A stretch of DNA of 64,000 nt from Opacimonas immobilis (GCF_048282545.1 NZ_CP182485.1:124001-188000); one strand, 5' to 3'; shown: positions 37,227 to 48,229, counted from the first letter of the stretch. The notes: generated from the sequence alone by a model not told the origin. Translations and numbers: made by a program.

Positions 37227-37558
37227 ACAACCCTAAACCGCCTTTTGTATGCGCCAACACATGAGAGTTGGCATGTTTAAGCATTCGGTTTATCCATTCC
37301 ACTTGCATATAAAACACAAGCTTCGTTGCATGGTGACAAGCTAATCACAGTTCGTCAGATAAAGTAGTTAAGACGTTGGATAATGTCGAAACACTATCAA
37401 ACTCTCTCAGTTACTATATCGTTATAGAATATAATTAATATCAGCTTTTCCAAATTGTTAAAGAACATATAAGGTTTAAAAAACCTTAATGTTTATACAT
37501 AACTTCATATATAAACACTAAGGCATTCTTCCTTCAGACAAACCACACTTGCGATAAA

Positions 37559-37634
37559 TGGTGGAGCTAAGCAGGATCGAACTGCTGACCTCCTGAATGC
37601 AAATCAGGCGCTCTCCCAGCTGAGCTATAGCCCC
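37559..37634 (-). tRNA. tRNA-Ala(TGC)
   Basis: A 76-base tRNA with encoded CCA, on the minus strand in the 16S-23S spacer. GGGGCTATAGCTCAGCTGGG at the 5' end, anticodon loop TTTGCAT (anticodon TGC), T-arm CAGTTCGATCCTG. The usual spacer tRNA of long gammaproteobacterial operons. Confidence 0.97.
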
Positions 37635-37696
37635 AATGTATCGCTAGACTACCCCAAGTTGCTAACCACCACACCTTCCAAGCAAATCTTGGTACA

Positions 37697-37781
37697 GCGA
37701 AAATTTGGGTAGGCAAGGCGGACATGAGCGTCGTGTATTAATAATACACAAGCGATTGTCCAACGCAGCTTACGCAAATTT

Positions 37782-37784
<3 letters not shown>
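37697..37784. repeat. Imperfect 88 bp palindrome in the rRNA spacer
   Basis: Between tRNA-Ile and tRNA-Ala the arms AAAATTTGGGTAGGCAAGGC (from 37700) and, on the other strand, AAAATTTGCGTAAGCTGCG (from 37782) mirror each other through a central GTGTATTAATAATACAC. The repeat reaches the CCA end of tRNA-Ile. It would fold into one long hairpin in the precursor RNA and has the size and shape of a small non-coding mobile repeat (MITE). Confidence 0.7.
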
Positions 37785-37858
<74 letters not shown>

Positions 37859-37943
37859 GCAATCTTAGGCGTCTTTGTCTTTCTTCATTAATAACAAAAC
37901 AATCTGTGTGAACACTACATTAAGAAGTCTACGACTTTCTTAG

Positions 37944-39477
<1,534 letters not shown>

Positions 39478-39837
39478 AATATATCGAAATATGAATTGTC
39501 GTTGTGACACTCTTAATGAGTGCCCACACAAATTGTCTTGTTATCTGATTGTTAAAGAACGTTGAAGCCGAAACTTCAGTGCTTGTTTTGGGTTACCCCC
39601 TCAAGCGAGATGCGCATTCTACAGACTTCATTTCGAACGTCAACACTTTTTATCAAAAAACATCTACTTTTTTGTGTTTCACTCAAATTTTGCTCAAAGC
39701 GTCTAAAAAGCACACAATTACCGGCATTAATCGGTCATTCATACTCATACTTTAATGCCAGTTCCCTCTAATTTGATTATTCACACAATCGGAGTAACAT
39801 AGCGCACTCACCTATTATTATAACTACAGGTATTATT
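39478..39837. other. rRNA leader and promoter region
   Basis: No coding sequence. The stretch holds the 16S leader (with a GTTAAAGAACGTT-like segment also present in the 16S-23S spacer near 37457), the rRNA promoter at 39616-39643, and the start region of the divergent RRM gene. Confidence 0.6.
39616..39643 (-). promoter_or_regulatory. rRNA operon promoter
   Basis: On the minus strand TTGACG (39638-39643) and TAGAAT (39616-39621) are separated by 16 bp and followed by a GCGC discriminator, the pattern of a strong stringently controlled rRNA promoter about 130 bp before 16S. Confidence 0.75.
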
Positions 39838-40314
39838 ATGAAAGTTTCATCTATTATCTTAATCATCTTCTTTTTGCTGCTCGGTTTTTTAATCCATTTT
39901 ACAACGTCTATGCTCACTCTTGAGCAACTATACGCTTTTATTTTCGGTACTGTTGGTACTTGGATAATTGTCACACTTACCACACCACATCAGTCCTCAG
40001 CATCTAGTAACAGTGGTACAACAAAGAAACCCCAACACAAAAAAATCACAGACGGTCATGACCTCACTACACTATATATAGGAAATCTTGCATATAAGGT
40101 TCCTGAAAAAGCAATCAAAACACATTTTGAACAATATGGTTACGTTGATTCTGTGCGCTTAATGAAAGATCGTCGCAGTGGAAAACGTAAAGGTTTTGGC
40201 TTTGTCGAAGTTGGCGCAAACGATGCGCAACGCATGATTGATAATTTAAATGATACTGAGTTTTCCGAAAGAACATTAAAAGTTCGTCTAGCAAAAGAAA
40301 AAGGTAATGACTGA
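39838..40314 (+). CDS. Membrane-anchored RRM RNA-binding protein
   Basis: A 158-residue protein with two N-terminal membrane segments (about residues 4-25 and 30-48), a short Ser/Thr/Lys linker, and an RNA recognition motif at about 77-152. The RRM has RNP2 LYIGNLAY and RNP1 KGFGFVEV with the usual aromatic residues, so RNA binding is likely. Tethering of an RRM to the inner membrane is uncommon; such proteins occur in marine gammaproteobacteria but their role is not known to me. The gene overlaps trmA by 8 bp and is divergent from the rRNA operon, hinting at an RNA-related role. Confidence 0.88.
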   Translation: MKVSSIILIIFFLLLGFLIHFTTSMLTLEQLYAFIFGTVGTWIIVTLTTPHQSSASSNSGTTKKPQHKKITDGHDLTTLYIGNLAYKVPEKAIKTHFEQYGYVDSVRLMKDRRSGKRKGFGFVEVGANDAQRMIDNLNDTEFSERTLKVRLAKEKGND

Positions 40315-41398
40315 ATACACCTCTCAACTAGATGCGAAGACATCTCGTCTTCGCTCTTTATTGTCACCAATCGTTCCAGCATCGATTTTATCTAACACAC
40401 ACATAGTCCAGTCAACATCACAGCATTATCGGATGCGGGCAGAATTTCGTGTATGGCATGATGGGGATGATTTATATCACATCATGTTCGACCAAGATAC
40501 CAAGCAAAAATATCGAGTTGACCAACTACCAGCAGCTAATAAATTAATTAACCAAGCAATGGTTGATGTCATACAAGGTTTGAAAAGCACCCCGATTTTA
40601 CGCCAAAAATTATTTCAAATTGACTACTTAAGTTGCCTCAATGACCAAGTGCTCGTTTCTTTACTTTATCATCGACAATTAAATGATGAATGGGAAACGC
40701 ATATTCGCGCATTAAAGGAGCAACTTAATCAAAAATACCAAATTGATTTTATTGGTCGCGCCAAAAAACAAAAACGCGTTGTTGAGCGGGATTACGTCAT
40801 CGAAACCTTACCGATACACGATAATAACTATACATTTAAACACATAGAAAACAGTTTCACTCAACCCAACGCACTGGTGAATTGTAAGATGATAGAATGG
40901 GCTGCGGATATTGGAAAGCAACTCACAGGTGATCTGTTAGAACTGTATTGTGGTGCTGGAAATTTTAGTATTCCACTATCTAACTACTTTAATAAAGTGC
41001 TGGCGACTGAAATATCCAAAACATCAGTCAGTGCAGCTCAGTACAACATAGAACAAAACAATGCTGATAACTGCACTATTTTACGGATGTCTAGTGAAGA
41101 ATTTGTCGAAGCCCAACGTGGCGTAAGAACCTTTCGCCGTATGGAGGGGATTGAGCTGTCCGATTATGATTTGCAAACGGTACTTGTCGATCCACCAAGA
41201 GCAGGATTGGATAAGGAAACCTGTGAAATGATCAGTGAGTACGACAATATCATTTATATATCTTGTAACCCTGATACATTAGCTGACAACCTTGTACATT
41301 TGACTAAGACCCATGATGTCGTACAAACCGCGTTGTTTGATCAGTTTCCATTTACTCACCATATTGAGGCCGGTGTATTCTTGCAACGCAAGGCTTAA
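40307..41398 (+). CDS. trmA: tRNA (uracil-54-C5)-methyltransferase TrmA
   Basis: A 363-residue SAM-dependent methyltransferase of normal TrmA length. SAM site LLELYCGAGNFSIPLSNYF near residues 208-226, VDPPRAGLDKET near 297-308, the catalytic Cys in YISCNPDTLADNL near 322, and the base-catalyst Glu in FTHHIEAGVFLQRKA at the C-terminus. It makes ribothymidine at position 54 of the tRNA T-loop. It lacks the TRAM domain of RumA-type rRNA enzymes, supporting the TrmA assignment. Co-transcribed with the RRM protein. Confidence 0.96.
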   Translation: MTEYTSQLDAKTSRLRSLLSPIVPASILSNTHIVQSTSQHYRMRAEFRVWHDGDDLYHIMFDQDTKQKYRVDQLPAANKLINQAMVDVIQGLKSTPILRQKLFQIDYLSCLNDQVLVSLLYHRQLNDEWETHIRALKEQLNQKYQIDFIGRAKKQKRVVERDYVIETLPIHDNNYTFKHIENSFTQPNALVNCKMIEWAADIGKQLTGDLLELYCGAGNFSIPLSNYFNKVLATEISKTSVSAAQYNIEQNNADNCTILRMSSEEFVEAQRGVRTFRRMEGIELSDYDLQTVLVDPPRAGLDKETCEMISEYDNIIYISCNPDTLADNLVHLTKTHDVVQTALFDQFPFTHHIEAGVFLQRKA

Positions 41399-42012
41399 AT
41401 TCTTCTACTCATCAATGCAGTCGCACCAAAATGTACCATATACAATTGGCGTTTGGTGCGCTCTGTGATCCCCTCTATTTGCACATCACTTGCATCTAAT
41501 AACTCACCGCCTGCACTGAATACAATTTTGACCATTGCGTCAGCCTGCATTTGAGCGACCGCTTCCGGCTTTTTTTCCTGAATAACAATATAACCTGTTA
41601 ATTCATCGGTAAAATGCTGAATTTCCCTCAGCACTGCTGCTCTAAAATCAGCAGAAGTACCGGTATGTTCACGCAAGAGCAAACGAAACACATTATTGTG
41701 TGCCAATACAAATTCTACAAATGTGTCCACTGAGATACTGATCGCCCCTCGTTCAGATGAGATCCGTCGCCTTGCGCTGCGCATCAATTGACGCAAAGTC
41801 AATCCGGCTTCATCTACCAAAGTCAAACCGAGTTCATCAATATCTTTAAAATGTCGATAAAAAGATGTAGGAGCAATACCCGCTACTCTCGCCACCTCTC
41901 GCAAACTCACTGCAGATAAACTTTTGGTTGCATCAAGGCTGGCAAAAGCAGCGTTAATAATATTTTGTCTTGTTTGCTGTTTTTGTTGTTCACGGGTGAC
42001 TTTTTGCGACAT
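41395..42012 (-). CDS. fabR: Fatty acid biosynthesis repressor FabR (TetR family)
   Basis: A 205-residue TetR-type regulator. Helix-turn-helix near residues 30-60 (LREVARVAGIAPTSFYRHFKD), followed by LGLTLVDEAGLTLRQLMRSARRR, a segment I associate with FabR. The C-terminal helical domain would bind acyl-ACP or acyl-CoA. It is divergent from an acyl-CoA desaturase gene with a perfect-looking FabR-type palindrome between them, which supports the name. It likely represses unsaturated fatty acid synthesis when unsaturated acyl chains are plentiful. Its stop codon overlaps the end of trmA by 4 bp. Confidence 0.9.
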   Translation of the reverse strand: MSQKVTREQQKQQTRQNIINAAFASLDATKSLSAVSLREVARVAGIAPTSFYRHFKDIDELGLTLVDEAGLTLRQLMRSARRRISSERGAISISVDTFVEFVLAHNNVFRLLLREHTGTSADFRAAVLREIQHFTDELTGYIVIQEKKPEAVAQMQADAMVKIVFSAGGELLDASDVQIEGITERTKRQLYMVHFGATALMSRRI

Positions 42013-42057
42013 CAGACTTATGACTACTTGCGTTACAAAGAGATTTAACTTATGTTT

Positions 42058-42075
42058 AGCTTACACGTGTACGCT
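42058..42075. promoter_or_regulatory. FabR operator
   Basis: An 18 bp palindrome, AGCTTACACGTGTACGCT, in the 101 bp region between fabR and the desaturase gene. Only one symmetric pair mismatches. The TACACGTGTA core matches the FabR-type operator known from gammaproteobacteria. It is 39 bp before the desaturase start, a good place for repression of both genes. Confidence 0.8.
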
Positions 42076-42113
42076 GAAATTTAACAGCCAGATATATAAC
42101 AAAGTAGTTCGAC

Positions 42114-43253
42114 ATGCCTAAGACACCATCCAAACCACCATTTATATGGTTAAATGTTATCATTTTTTCTGTTTTAACCCTGATTACTCTAATCGGAGTT
42201 CCTTGGTGGGCTATAACACATGGAGTCGAGACCAGTACCGTCATTGTGACGATATTGTTGTTTTTTTATACTGGGATGTCGATCACTGCGGGTTACCATC
42301 GTTTGTGGTCGCATAAGACCTATGATGCTCATCCCATCGTTAAATTTGTACTCGCAGTCGGCGGTGCCATGGCATTGCAAAACAGTATTTTACACTGGTC
42401 TTCCGATCACCGGGTACATCATCGTCACGTTGACGATAATGATAAAGATCCCTACTCAGCCAAAAAAGGGTTCTGGTACTCACACATTGGCTGGATGTTA
42501 AGGGAATATCAACCGGTTCGTTACAGTGATTATTCAAACTGCAAAGATTTGCTTAAAGACAAAATCGTAATGTGGCAACACAATCACTATATTGCGATTG
42601 TCTTAATTGCCAATTTCGGCATCACTGGATTCATTGGTTGGCTCAACGGCAACATTTTTGAAATGATTTTGATTGCAGGGGTCTGTCGTCTAGTTTTAGT
42701 GCATCACGTCACTTTTTTTATCAACTCTCTGGCACACATTTGGGGCAAGCAGACTTATACAGATGTGAACACTGCACGCGATAATGGCATACTAGCTCTA
42801 TTTACTTTTGGTGAAGGGTATCACAACTATCACCACATCTTTGAATACGACTATCGCAATGGCATTCGCTGGTGGCAGTATGATCCTACGAAATGGCTGA
42901 TTAAATCTTTGTCGTGGATTGGCTTAACCAAAAACCTGCGTACGGTTCCGGAAGATCGAATTCAGCAAGCCAAATTCTCCATGCAGTTGCTCAAGGCAAA
43001 GCACAAAATTGCACATGTACCTAATGCAGAAGTGATCATGCAAAAACTCGAGTCTGAATATCACGAGCTAGTCGAGAGATGTAATGCGTATTATGCATCA
43101 CGTAAACGTCTGATGCGCATACAACAACGCCAATTACAAAAGACAGTCGATAAAATAGATTTACAGCACACCTGCGACGAACTCAAGCAAGCGTTTATGG
43201 AACAAAAACAACGCTGGCAGTTTGTAAGATTACAATTGCTACAACCTGCGTAA
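42114..43253 (+). CDS. Acyl-CoA (delta-9 type) fatty acid desaturase
   Basis: A 379-residue integral membrane di-iron desaturase. The three His boxes are intact: AGYHRLWSHKTY, DHRVHHRHVDD and EGYHNYHHIFEYDYRNG. There are four hydrophobic segments around them, and a charged C-terminal helix (about 290-379) extends beyond the core. It inserts a double bond into saturated acyl-CoA, adjusting membrane fluidity, useful in cold sea water. Control by FabR through the upstream palindrome is likely. Confidence 0.94.
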   Translation: MPKTPSKPPFIWLNVIIFSVLTLITLIGVPWWAITHGVETSTVIVTILLFFYTGMSITAGYHRLWSHKTYDAHPIVKFVLAVGGAMALQNSILHWSSDHRVHHRHVDDNDKDPYSAKKGFWYSHIGWMLREYQPVRYSDYSNCKDLLKDKIVMWQHNHYIAIVLIANFGITGFIGWLNGNIFEMILIAGVCRLVLVHHVTFFINSLAHIWGKQTYTDVNTARDNGILALFTFGEGYHNYHHIFEYDYRNGIRWWQYDPTKWLIKSLSWIGLTKNLRTVPEDRIQQAKFSMQLLKAKHKIAHVPNAEVIMQKLESEYHELVERCNAYYASRKRLMRIQQRQLQKTVDKIDLQHTCDELKQAFMEQKQRWQFVRLQLLQPA

Positions 43254-43328
43254 ATAGACAAAGCGGTGTCATTCCAGCGAGACTGCCATATGAAGTAAGT
43301 AAGACTCAATCGGTTATTCTAAAACGAC

Positions 43329-43353
43329 AAAACCCGCACATTGTGCGGGTTTT
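43329..43353. terminator. Bidirectional terminator
   Basis: AAAACCCGCACA / TGTGCGGGTTTT perfect stem between two convergent genes; serves both. Confidence 0.85.
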
Positions 43354-43373
43354 GTGTGTTTAAGATATAAATC

Positions 43374-43679
43374 TTATTGAGCCGGCTTAGTCAAAAGCGC
43401 AGTTTGTCCAGCATCATGATGAGCGACAATCTCAATGTTTAGCGTCTTGGGATCAAGACTTATTGTGGCAACAGCAAAATCAGAATTAGCATCGGCCAAA
43501 TTGATGATGTTTTGCTGTGCGTGTTGGAACTGACTACTTTGCTCAATGTGCTGAGCAACAAATTTTGCATCAAACGTTAAGCTTGTCTTATCCACACAAT
43601 CTAGTAATTGATTATTCGTTTCAGCATGCGCAAGACCTGAGCCTAACACAAGGGCTACTAAAGTAATGAGTTTACGCAT
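43374..43679 (-). CDS. Small secreted protein, unknown
   Basis: A 101-residue protein with a clear signal peptide (MRKLITLVALVLGSGLAHA, cut before ETNN). The mature part has one Cys (LLDCVDK) and a region NFAVATISLDPKTLNIEIVA-like in character: a short beta-type domain after an amphipathic helix. No family recognised. It stands alone with its own good start and a shared terminator. Confidence 0.65.
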   Translation of the reverse strand: MRKLITLVALVLGSGLAHAETNNQLLDCVDKTSLTFDAKFVAQHIEQSSQFQHAQQNIINLADANSDFAVATISLDPKTLNIEIVAHHDAGQTALLTKPAQ

Positions 43680-43788
43680 ATTTATACTCCTTCGCTGCCA
43701 GTTTATTCCGACAACGAATTAAATATAGAACATATAGTTATAAAAATCAAGTTTTATGACAAGTTTGTTACACTTATATGACAACAAT

Positions 43789-43896
43789 ATGACAGACTAT
43801 GATTTCGAGCTACCGAAGGTGGTCAGGCCTGGTGAGCAAGGACAGTATTTTTCGGAGATGAAGCAAATGCTCAAAAAACAATTTGAGCTCTATTAA
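43789..43896 (+). CDS. Candidate 35-residue ORF
   Basis: An ATG at 43789 opens a 35-codon frame, MTDYDFELPKVVRPGEQGQY..., ending at TAA 43894-43896, which overlaps the end of cysH on the other strand. The amino acid mix is protein-like, but there is no good ribosome site and no family. It could be a small gene or a fragment of a lost one. Confidence 0.25.
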   Translation: MTDYDFELPKVVRPGEQGQYFSEMKQMLKKQFELY

Positions 43897-44627
43897 ATCC
43901 CATCTCCGAATTCATGCAGACCACATTCTCGCTTGAGACCATTAAATCGCGTATCCTCTTCGCTCATGCCATCAGTTAAAGCTCGAGTAGTATGCCAATC
44001 ACCAATGGACACGTAGCCTTGTTCCCACAATGGATGATAGGGCAAGTTATGCGCTTTAAGATATTCGTGAAGTTGTTTATTGGACTGATCAATAATTGGG
44101 TAAACTTTGATTTGCTGTCCAATATTTTGCAATACCGATAACTGACTGCGCCCTTGAGATTGTGAACGACGCAAGCCTGCAAACCAAGTGCCGACACCAA
44201 GTTCTTGCAAAGCTCGCTGCATTGGCTCAACCTTGTTGATTTGATTGTATTGTTCGATGCCCTCAAGCCCTTTTTCCCATAGCTTGCCATAGCGAGCCTC
44301 TTGCCATGCCGCAGTCCAAGGTGCGCGATAAACCTTAAGGTTTAAACTAAGACGCTCACTAAGCTCATCAATAAATTGATACGTTTCAGGAAACAAATAA
44401 CCTGTATCCGTCAACACAACTGGTGTGCCAGGTGCAACTGTATTAATCAAATGCAACATGACAGCAGACTGTGCACCAAAGCTTGACGAAACGATGGCTT
44501 GTTCGGGCAAATTCGCAAATGCCCATTCAACGCGAGCCAGCGGCGACATATTCTCGAGCACTTCATTGTGGCGAGTGATATCGGAGCGTTCAAACTCCGA
44601 AAATTGCTGAGTGGCAAGACTAGGCAT
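43893..44627 (-). CDS. cysH: Phosphoadenylyl-sulfate reductase CysH
   Basis: About 244 residues from the ATG at 44627; the longer frame to 44672 lies inside cysI and is unlikely. The PAPS-binding region SSSFGAQSAVMLHLIN near residues 46-60 and the C-terminal catalytic ECGLHEFGDGI are present. Absence of further Cys pairs marks the PAPS- rather than APS-reducing type. It reduces PAPS to sulfite with thioredoxin. Overlaps the cysI stop by a few bases; last gene of cysJ-cysI-cysH. Confidence 0.95.
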   Translation of the reverse strand: MPSLATQQFSEFERSDITRHNEVLENMSPLARVEWAFANLPEQAIVSSSFGAQSAVMLHLINTVAPGTPVVLTDTGYLFPETYQFIDELSERLSLNLKVYRAPWTAAWQEARYGKLWEKGLEGIEQYNQINKVEPMQRALQELGVGTWFAGLRRSQSQGRSQLSVLQNIGQQIKVYPIIDQSNKQLHEYLKAHNLPYHPLWEQGYVSIGDWHTTRALTDGMSEEDTRFNGLKRECGLHEFGDGI

Positions 44628-46323
44628 AAAAATCCCTCGCTGAATCCACCACTGGGGCAACGATCTCAGCACGGATCACAAAATCACCAAACGCTTCGCC
44701 TGCAGTTCGTTCTTTTGCCCAACGAGCAATTAGATCGTCGAGGATACTCATAATTTCAGTATCAGTAATATTTTCTCGATACATTTTGGGGATACGCGTA
44801 CCTTCACGGTTACCACCAAGATGCAAGTTGTATTTACCCGGACCTTTGCCGACTAGACCTACCTCTGCGAGCATCGCGCGGCCGCAGCCATTGGGACATC
44901 CGGTTATACGATAAATAATCGACTCATCAGCCAAATTGTGTTTTGCCAACATACTTTCAATTTGTGTCACCGCATCGGGTAAGTAACGCTCCGCTTCCGC
45001 CATCGCTAATGGACATGTCGGCAAAGAAACACACGCCATAGAATCTGTGCGTTGTTTTGAGACGTCTGGCATTAATCCGTGTTGCTTGGCCAGCGCTTCA
45101 ATCTGCGCTTTATGTTCTGGTGCCACCTGAGCAATCACCAAATTTTGGTTCGCTGTCATACGGAACTCACCCGTATGGATCTTGGCGATTTCGCGACAAC
45201 CGGTTTTTAACGTTTTTTCAGGATAATCAAGAATTCGACCATTTTCGATAAAGCACGTTAAGTGATAATTGCCATCCACGCCTTCAACCCAACCAAAGCG
45301 ATCACCGCGGCCTGTGAATGCATACTCTGCAGATGGTGCGAAAATCACTCCAGCACGTTTTTCAACTTCCCTTTTAAAGGTTTCAACACCGACTCGCTCA
45401 AGGGTATATTTGGTTTTGGCATTTTTGCGATTCACCCGATTACCCCAATCGCGCTGCGTCGTAACAACCGCCTCAGCAACCGCCAAGGTGTGTTCTAATG
45501 GGATAAAGCCAAAGTCATCAGCTTTGCGTGGAAACGTACTGTGATCACCATGGGTCATGGCTAAGCCCCCCCCGACGAGCACATTAAAACCAACTAACTT
45601 ATCACCTTGTGCAATCGCAACAAAGCTCAAATCGTTTGCATGCACGTCCACATCATTTTGCGGCGGAATGACCACGGTCGTTTTGAACTTACGGGGTAAG
45701 TAGTTATTGCCTAAAATCGGTTCTTCTGTGGTTTCCACTTTTTCTTCATCTAGCCAGACTTCGGCATATGCCTTGGTTCTTGGCAATAAGTGCTCACTAA
45801 TTTTGACCGCCCACGCATAGGCTTCTTGGTGCACTTTGGACGCTTCAGGGTTTGATGTACACAGGACATTTCGGTTCACATCGCCAGCTGTAGCAATCGA
45901 ATCAATACCGATTTTGTTTAGAGTTTGATGCATCAATTTAATATGTGGCTTCAGAACACCATGGAACTGGAATGTTTGACGTGTCGTCAGACGAATACTG
46001 CCATAGATGGTATGTGAATCGGCAAATTCATCAATCGCCAACCATTGCTTAGGTGTAATAACACCACCAGGCAAACGCGCACGAAGCATGACATTGTGTA
46101 ATGGCTCTAGTTTTTGCTTGATGCGCTCTGGGCGAATATCTCGGTCATCTTGCTGATACATGCCGTGAAAACGAATTAATTGAAAGTTATCCGAGGTGAA
46201 GCCACCTGTCATGTCATCTTGCAAATCATCCGCTATGGTTCCGCGCAAGAAATTACTCTCGCCTTTGATACGCTCGTTATCAGCAAGTTTACCCTCAACG
46301 ATTAGGTTCTTTGAATCACTCAT
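44620..46323 (-). CDS. cysI: Sulfite reductase hemoprotein beta subunit CysI
   Basis: A 567-residue siroheme/4Fe-4S protein of standard length. The four Cys that bind the cluster and siroheme are in SLPTCPLAMAEAERYLP and TGCPNGCGRAMLAEVG, and Arg/Lys residues for sulfite binding are around RLTTRQTFQFHG near residue 115. It reduces sulfite to sulfide with electrons from CysJ. The start codon touches the cysJ stop (46323 shared), showing translational coupling. Confidence 0.97.
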   Translation of the reverse strand: MSDSKNLIVEGKLADNERIKGESNFLRGTIADDLQDDMTGGFTSDNFQLIRFHGMYQQDDRDIRPERIKQKLEPLHNVMLRARLPGGVITPKQWLAIDEFADSHTIYGSIRLTTRQTFQFHGVLKPHIKLMHQTLNKIGIDSIATAGDVNRNVLCTSNPEASKVHQEAYAWAVKISEHLLPRTKAYAEVWLDEEKVETTEEPILGNNYLPRKFKTTVVIPPQNDVDVHANDLSFVAIAQGDKLVGFNVLVGGGLAMTHGDHSTFPRKADDFGFIPLEHTLAVAEAVVTTQRDWGNRVNRKNAKTKYTLERVGVETFKREVEKRAGVIFAPSAEYAFTGRGDRFGWVEGVDGNYHLTCFIENGRILDYPEKTLKTGCREIAKIHTGEFRMTANQNLVIAQVAPEHKAQIEALAKQHGLMPDVSKQRTDSMACVSLPTCPLAMAEAERYLPDAVTQIESMLAKHNLADESIIYRITGCPNGCGRAMLAEVGLVGKGPGKYNLHLGGNREGTRIPKMYRENITDTEIMSILDDLIARWAKERTAGEAFGDFVIRAEIVAPVVDSARDFYA

Positions 46324-48113
46324 TAGTAAACATCCTTCTGATAACGTTTGGCTTTGCGCAGAGCTAAAAGCGCTTGTTTGGCATCCGCTTCAGACAGCTT
46401 GCCATGGGTTTGATAAATAGTGAGTAATGCATTTTCTACGTCTTTCGCCATGTGTGTTGCATCACCACAAACATAAACGTGTGCCCCGCGCTCAAGCCAT
46501 GCATACACTTCCGCGCCCTGTTCAAGCAGGCGATGTTGTACATAGATTTTTTCTTCTTGGTCACGTGACCACGCAAGAGACACCCGACTTAACAAGCCCG
46601 ACTTTTTGTATCCTTGCCATTCTGTTTGATACAAAAAATCTTGAGTAAAATGTGGATTGCCAAAGAATAACCAATTATCACCTCCAGCACCTTGTGCATC
46701 ACGCTCTTGCATGAACGCTCTGAATGGCGCTATGCCAGTGCCTGGGCCAATCATAATGATTGGAGCATTAGGATCGTCAGGTAAACGGAAGTTATTATTT
46801 GGTTCAATATAGACTTTAACCGTATCGCCTTCTGCCAAACGCTTGCCCAGAAATCCTGATGCACCACCTTGATGGGTGAAGCCAAACTCATCGTATTCGA
46901 CTAAAGCAACCGTCAAATGTACTTCATCTTCTACTTCGCTTTGCGAAGAAGCAATTGAATACAAACGCGGGGTGATTGGACGCAATGCATCCACGAGTTG
47001 TTGCGCAGAACACGATACCGGATGATCAATAATAATATCAACAATTTGACGATTTGCGATGTATTCACGCAAGGCCGCTTTGTCTTCCAAAAGCGTCTTT
47101 AATGATTCTGCACCTGTACTGTCTGCTAACTTACTGATGAAGGTAGGATAAGAGAGGGTCAGTTCTAATTTATCAGCTAAAGCAGTGCTCAATGACAAGG
47201 ATTCGCCTGCGACATCCACTTGCGTCTGTGCATCCAATGACAATGCTGCCAATATGCGATTCACCACATCATCTGAGTTGCTAAAATACACACCAAGGGC
47301 ATCGCCTACTTGGTATTGAATGCCTGAGTCTTCTAAGCTAATTTCAATATGACGGATGTCTTTGATTGAATCTCGACCGGTAATTTTTAGACTCTCTGTC
47401 AGGGTCGCTGTGAACGGGTTTTGCTTGTTGTATTGCGACGTGGCAGCGGGTGCATTTGCTACTGAGAGAGTGGTTGCCACCGTTGCGACTGACTGCTTAA
47501 AATCGTCTTGTATTGCTGCGATAACACTGTCCATCCAAGCTGCTGAAGCTTGGGCATAATCCACATCACAATCAACTCGTTCAGCAACAGCCGTCGCACC
47601 AAGCGCGGCAAGTCTTGAGTCAAAGTCTTTCGCTGTTTGGCAGAAAAATTCATAACTTGTATCACCTAATCCAAGCACTGAATATTTGGTATTGGCTAAT
47701 TTAGGGGCTTTTTTGCTGGCAACAAATTCGTGCAACTCAATCGCATCATCCGGTGCGTCACCTTCGCCATGAGTTGATACGATAACGGCAACATGCGTCT
47801 CAGCTTTTAGAGCTCTTGGCTTATAATCAGCCATCGAAACGACTTTGGCATTTACGCCAGAAGCGTTGGCTTTTTCAGCAAACGCGTGTGCAACACCTTT
47901 GGCATTGCCAGTTTGTGAACCGTATAAAACGGTAAGTTGTGCTTGATTAGCCGGTGCTTCAGTGGTTGCAACACCACCACCTTGAGCTGATGCTAGGCCA
48001 GCAATATAGCCACTCACCCAACTTAACTGTTGATTATCAAGACCTTGAATTGCTTGCGTAATGGCACTTAGTTGTGCGGAAGCAAGTACGCCTGGTACGT
48101 TTGGATTTGCCAT
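46323..48113 (-). CDS. cysJ: Sulfite reductase flavoprotein alpha subunit CysJ
   Basis: A 596-residue diflavin reductase. Flavodoxin-like FMN domain from about residue 66 (TVLYGSQTGNAKGVAHAFA, STHGEGDAPDDA), FAD-binding domain with RLYSIASS near 390, and NADPH domain with MIGPGTGIAPFRAFMQER near 450 and the C-terminal aromatic residue (DVY). It supplies electrons from NADPH to CysI. First gene of the cysJIH operon. The upstream 115 bp, with a TATTAT box, should hold the CysB-dependent promoter, but I could not define a CysB site. Confidence 0.97.
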   Translation of the reverse strand: MANPNVPGVLASAQLSAITQAIQGLDNQQLSWVSGYIAGLASAQGGGVATTEAPANQAQLTVLYGSQTGNAKGVAHAFAEKANASGVNAKVVSMADYKPRALKAETHVAVIVSTHGEGDAPDDAIELHEFVASKKAPKLANTKYSVLGLGDTSYEFFCQTAKDFDSRLAALGATAVAERVDCDVDYAQASAAWMDSVIAAIQDDFKQSVATVATTLSVANAPAATSQYNKQNPFTATLTESLKITGRDSIKDIRHIEISLEDSGIQYQVGDALGVYFSNSDDVVNRILAALSLDAQTQVDVAGESLSLSTALADKLELTLSYPTFISKLADSTGAESLKTLLEDKAALREYIANRQIVDIIIDHPVSCSAQQLVDALRPITPRLYSIASSQSEVEDEVHLTVALVEYDEFGFTHQGGASGFLGKRLAEGDTVKVYIEPNNNFRLPDDPNAPIIMIGPGTGIAPFRAFMQERDAQGAGGDNWLFFGNPHFTQDFLYQTEWQGYKKSGLLSRVSLAWSRDQEEKIYVQHRLLEQGAEVYAWLERGAHVYVCGDATHMAKDVENALLTIYQTHGKLSEADAKQALLALRKAKRYQKDVY

Positions 48114-48229
48114 AAAAAAATCGTTAACCCTTGTTATCTATGCCTTCACTCTAAACGACTTCATGTATAATAGAAAAGAATAATTAACGATTTTTTATTA
48201 CTTTTTAGAATAAATAAATTGAAAGGATA

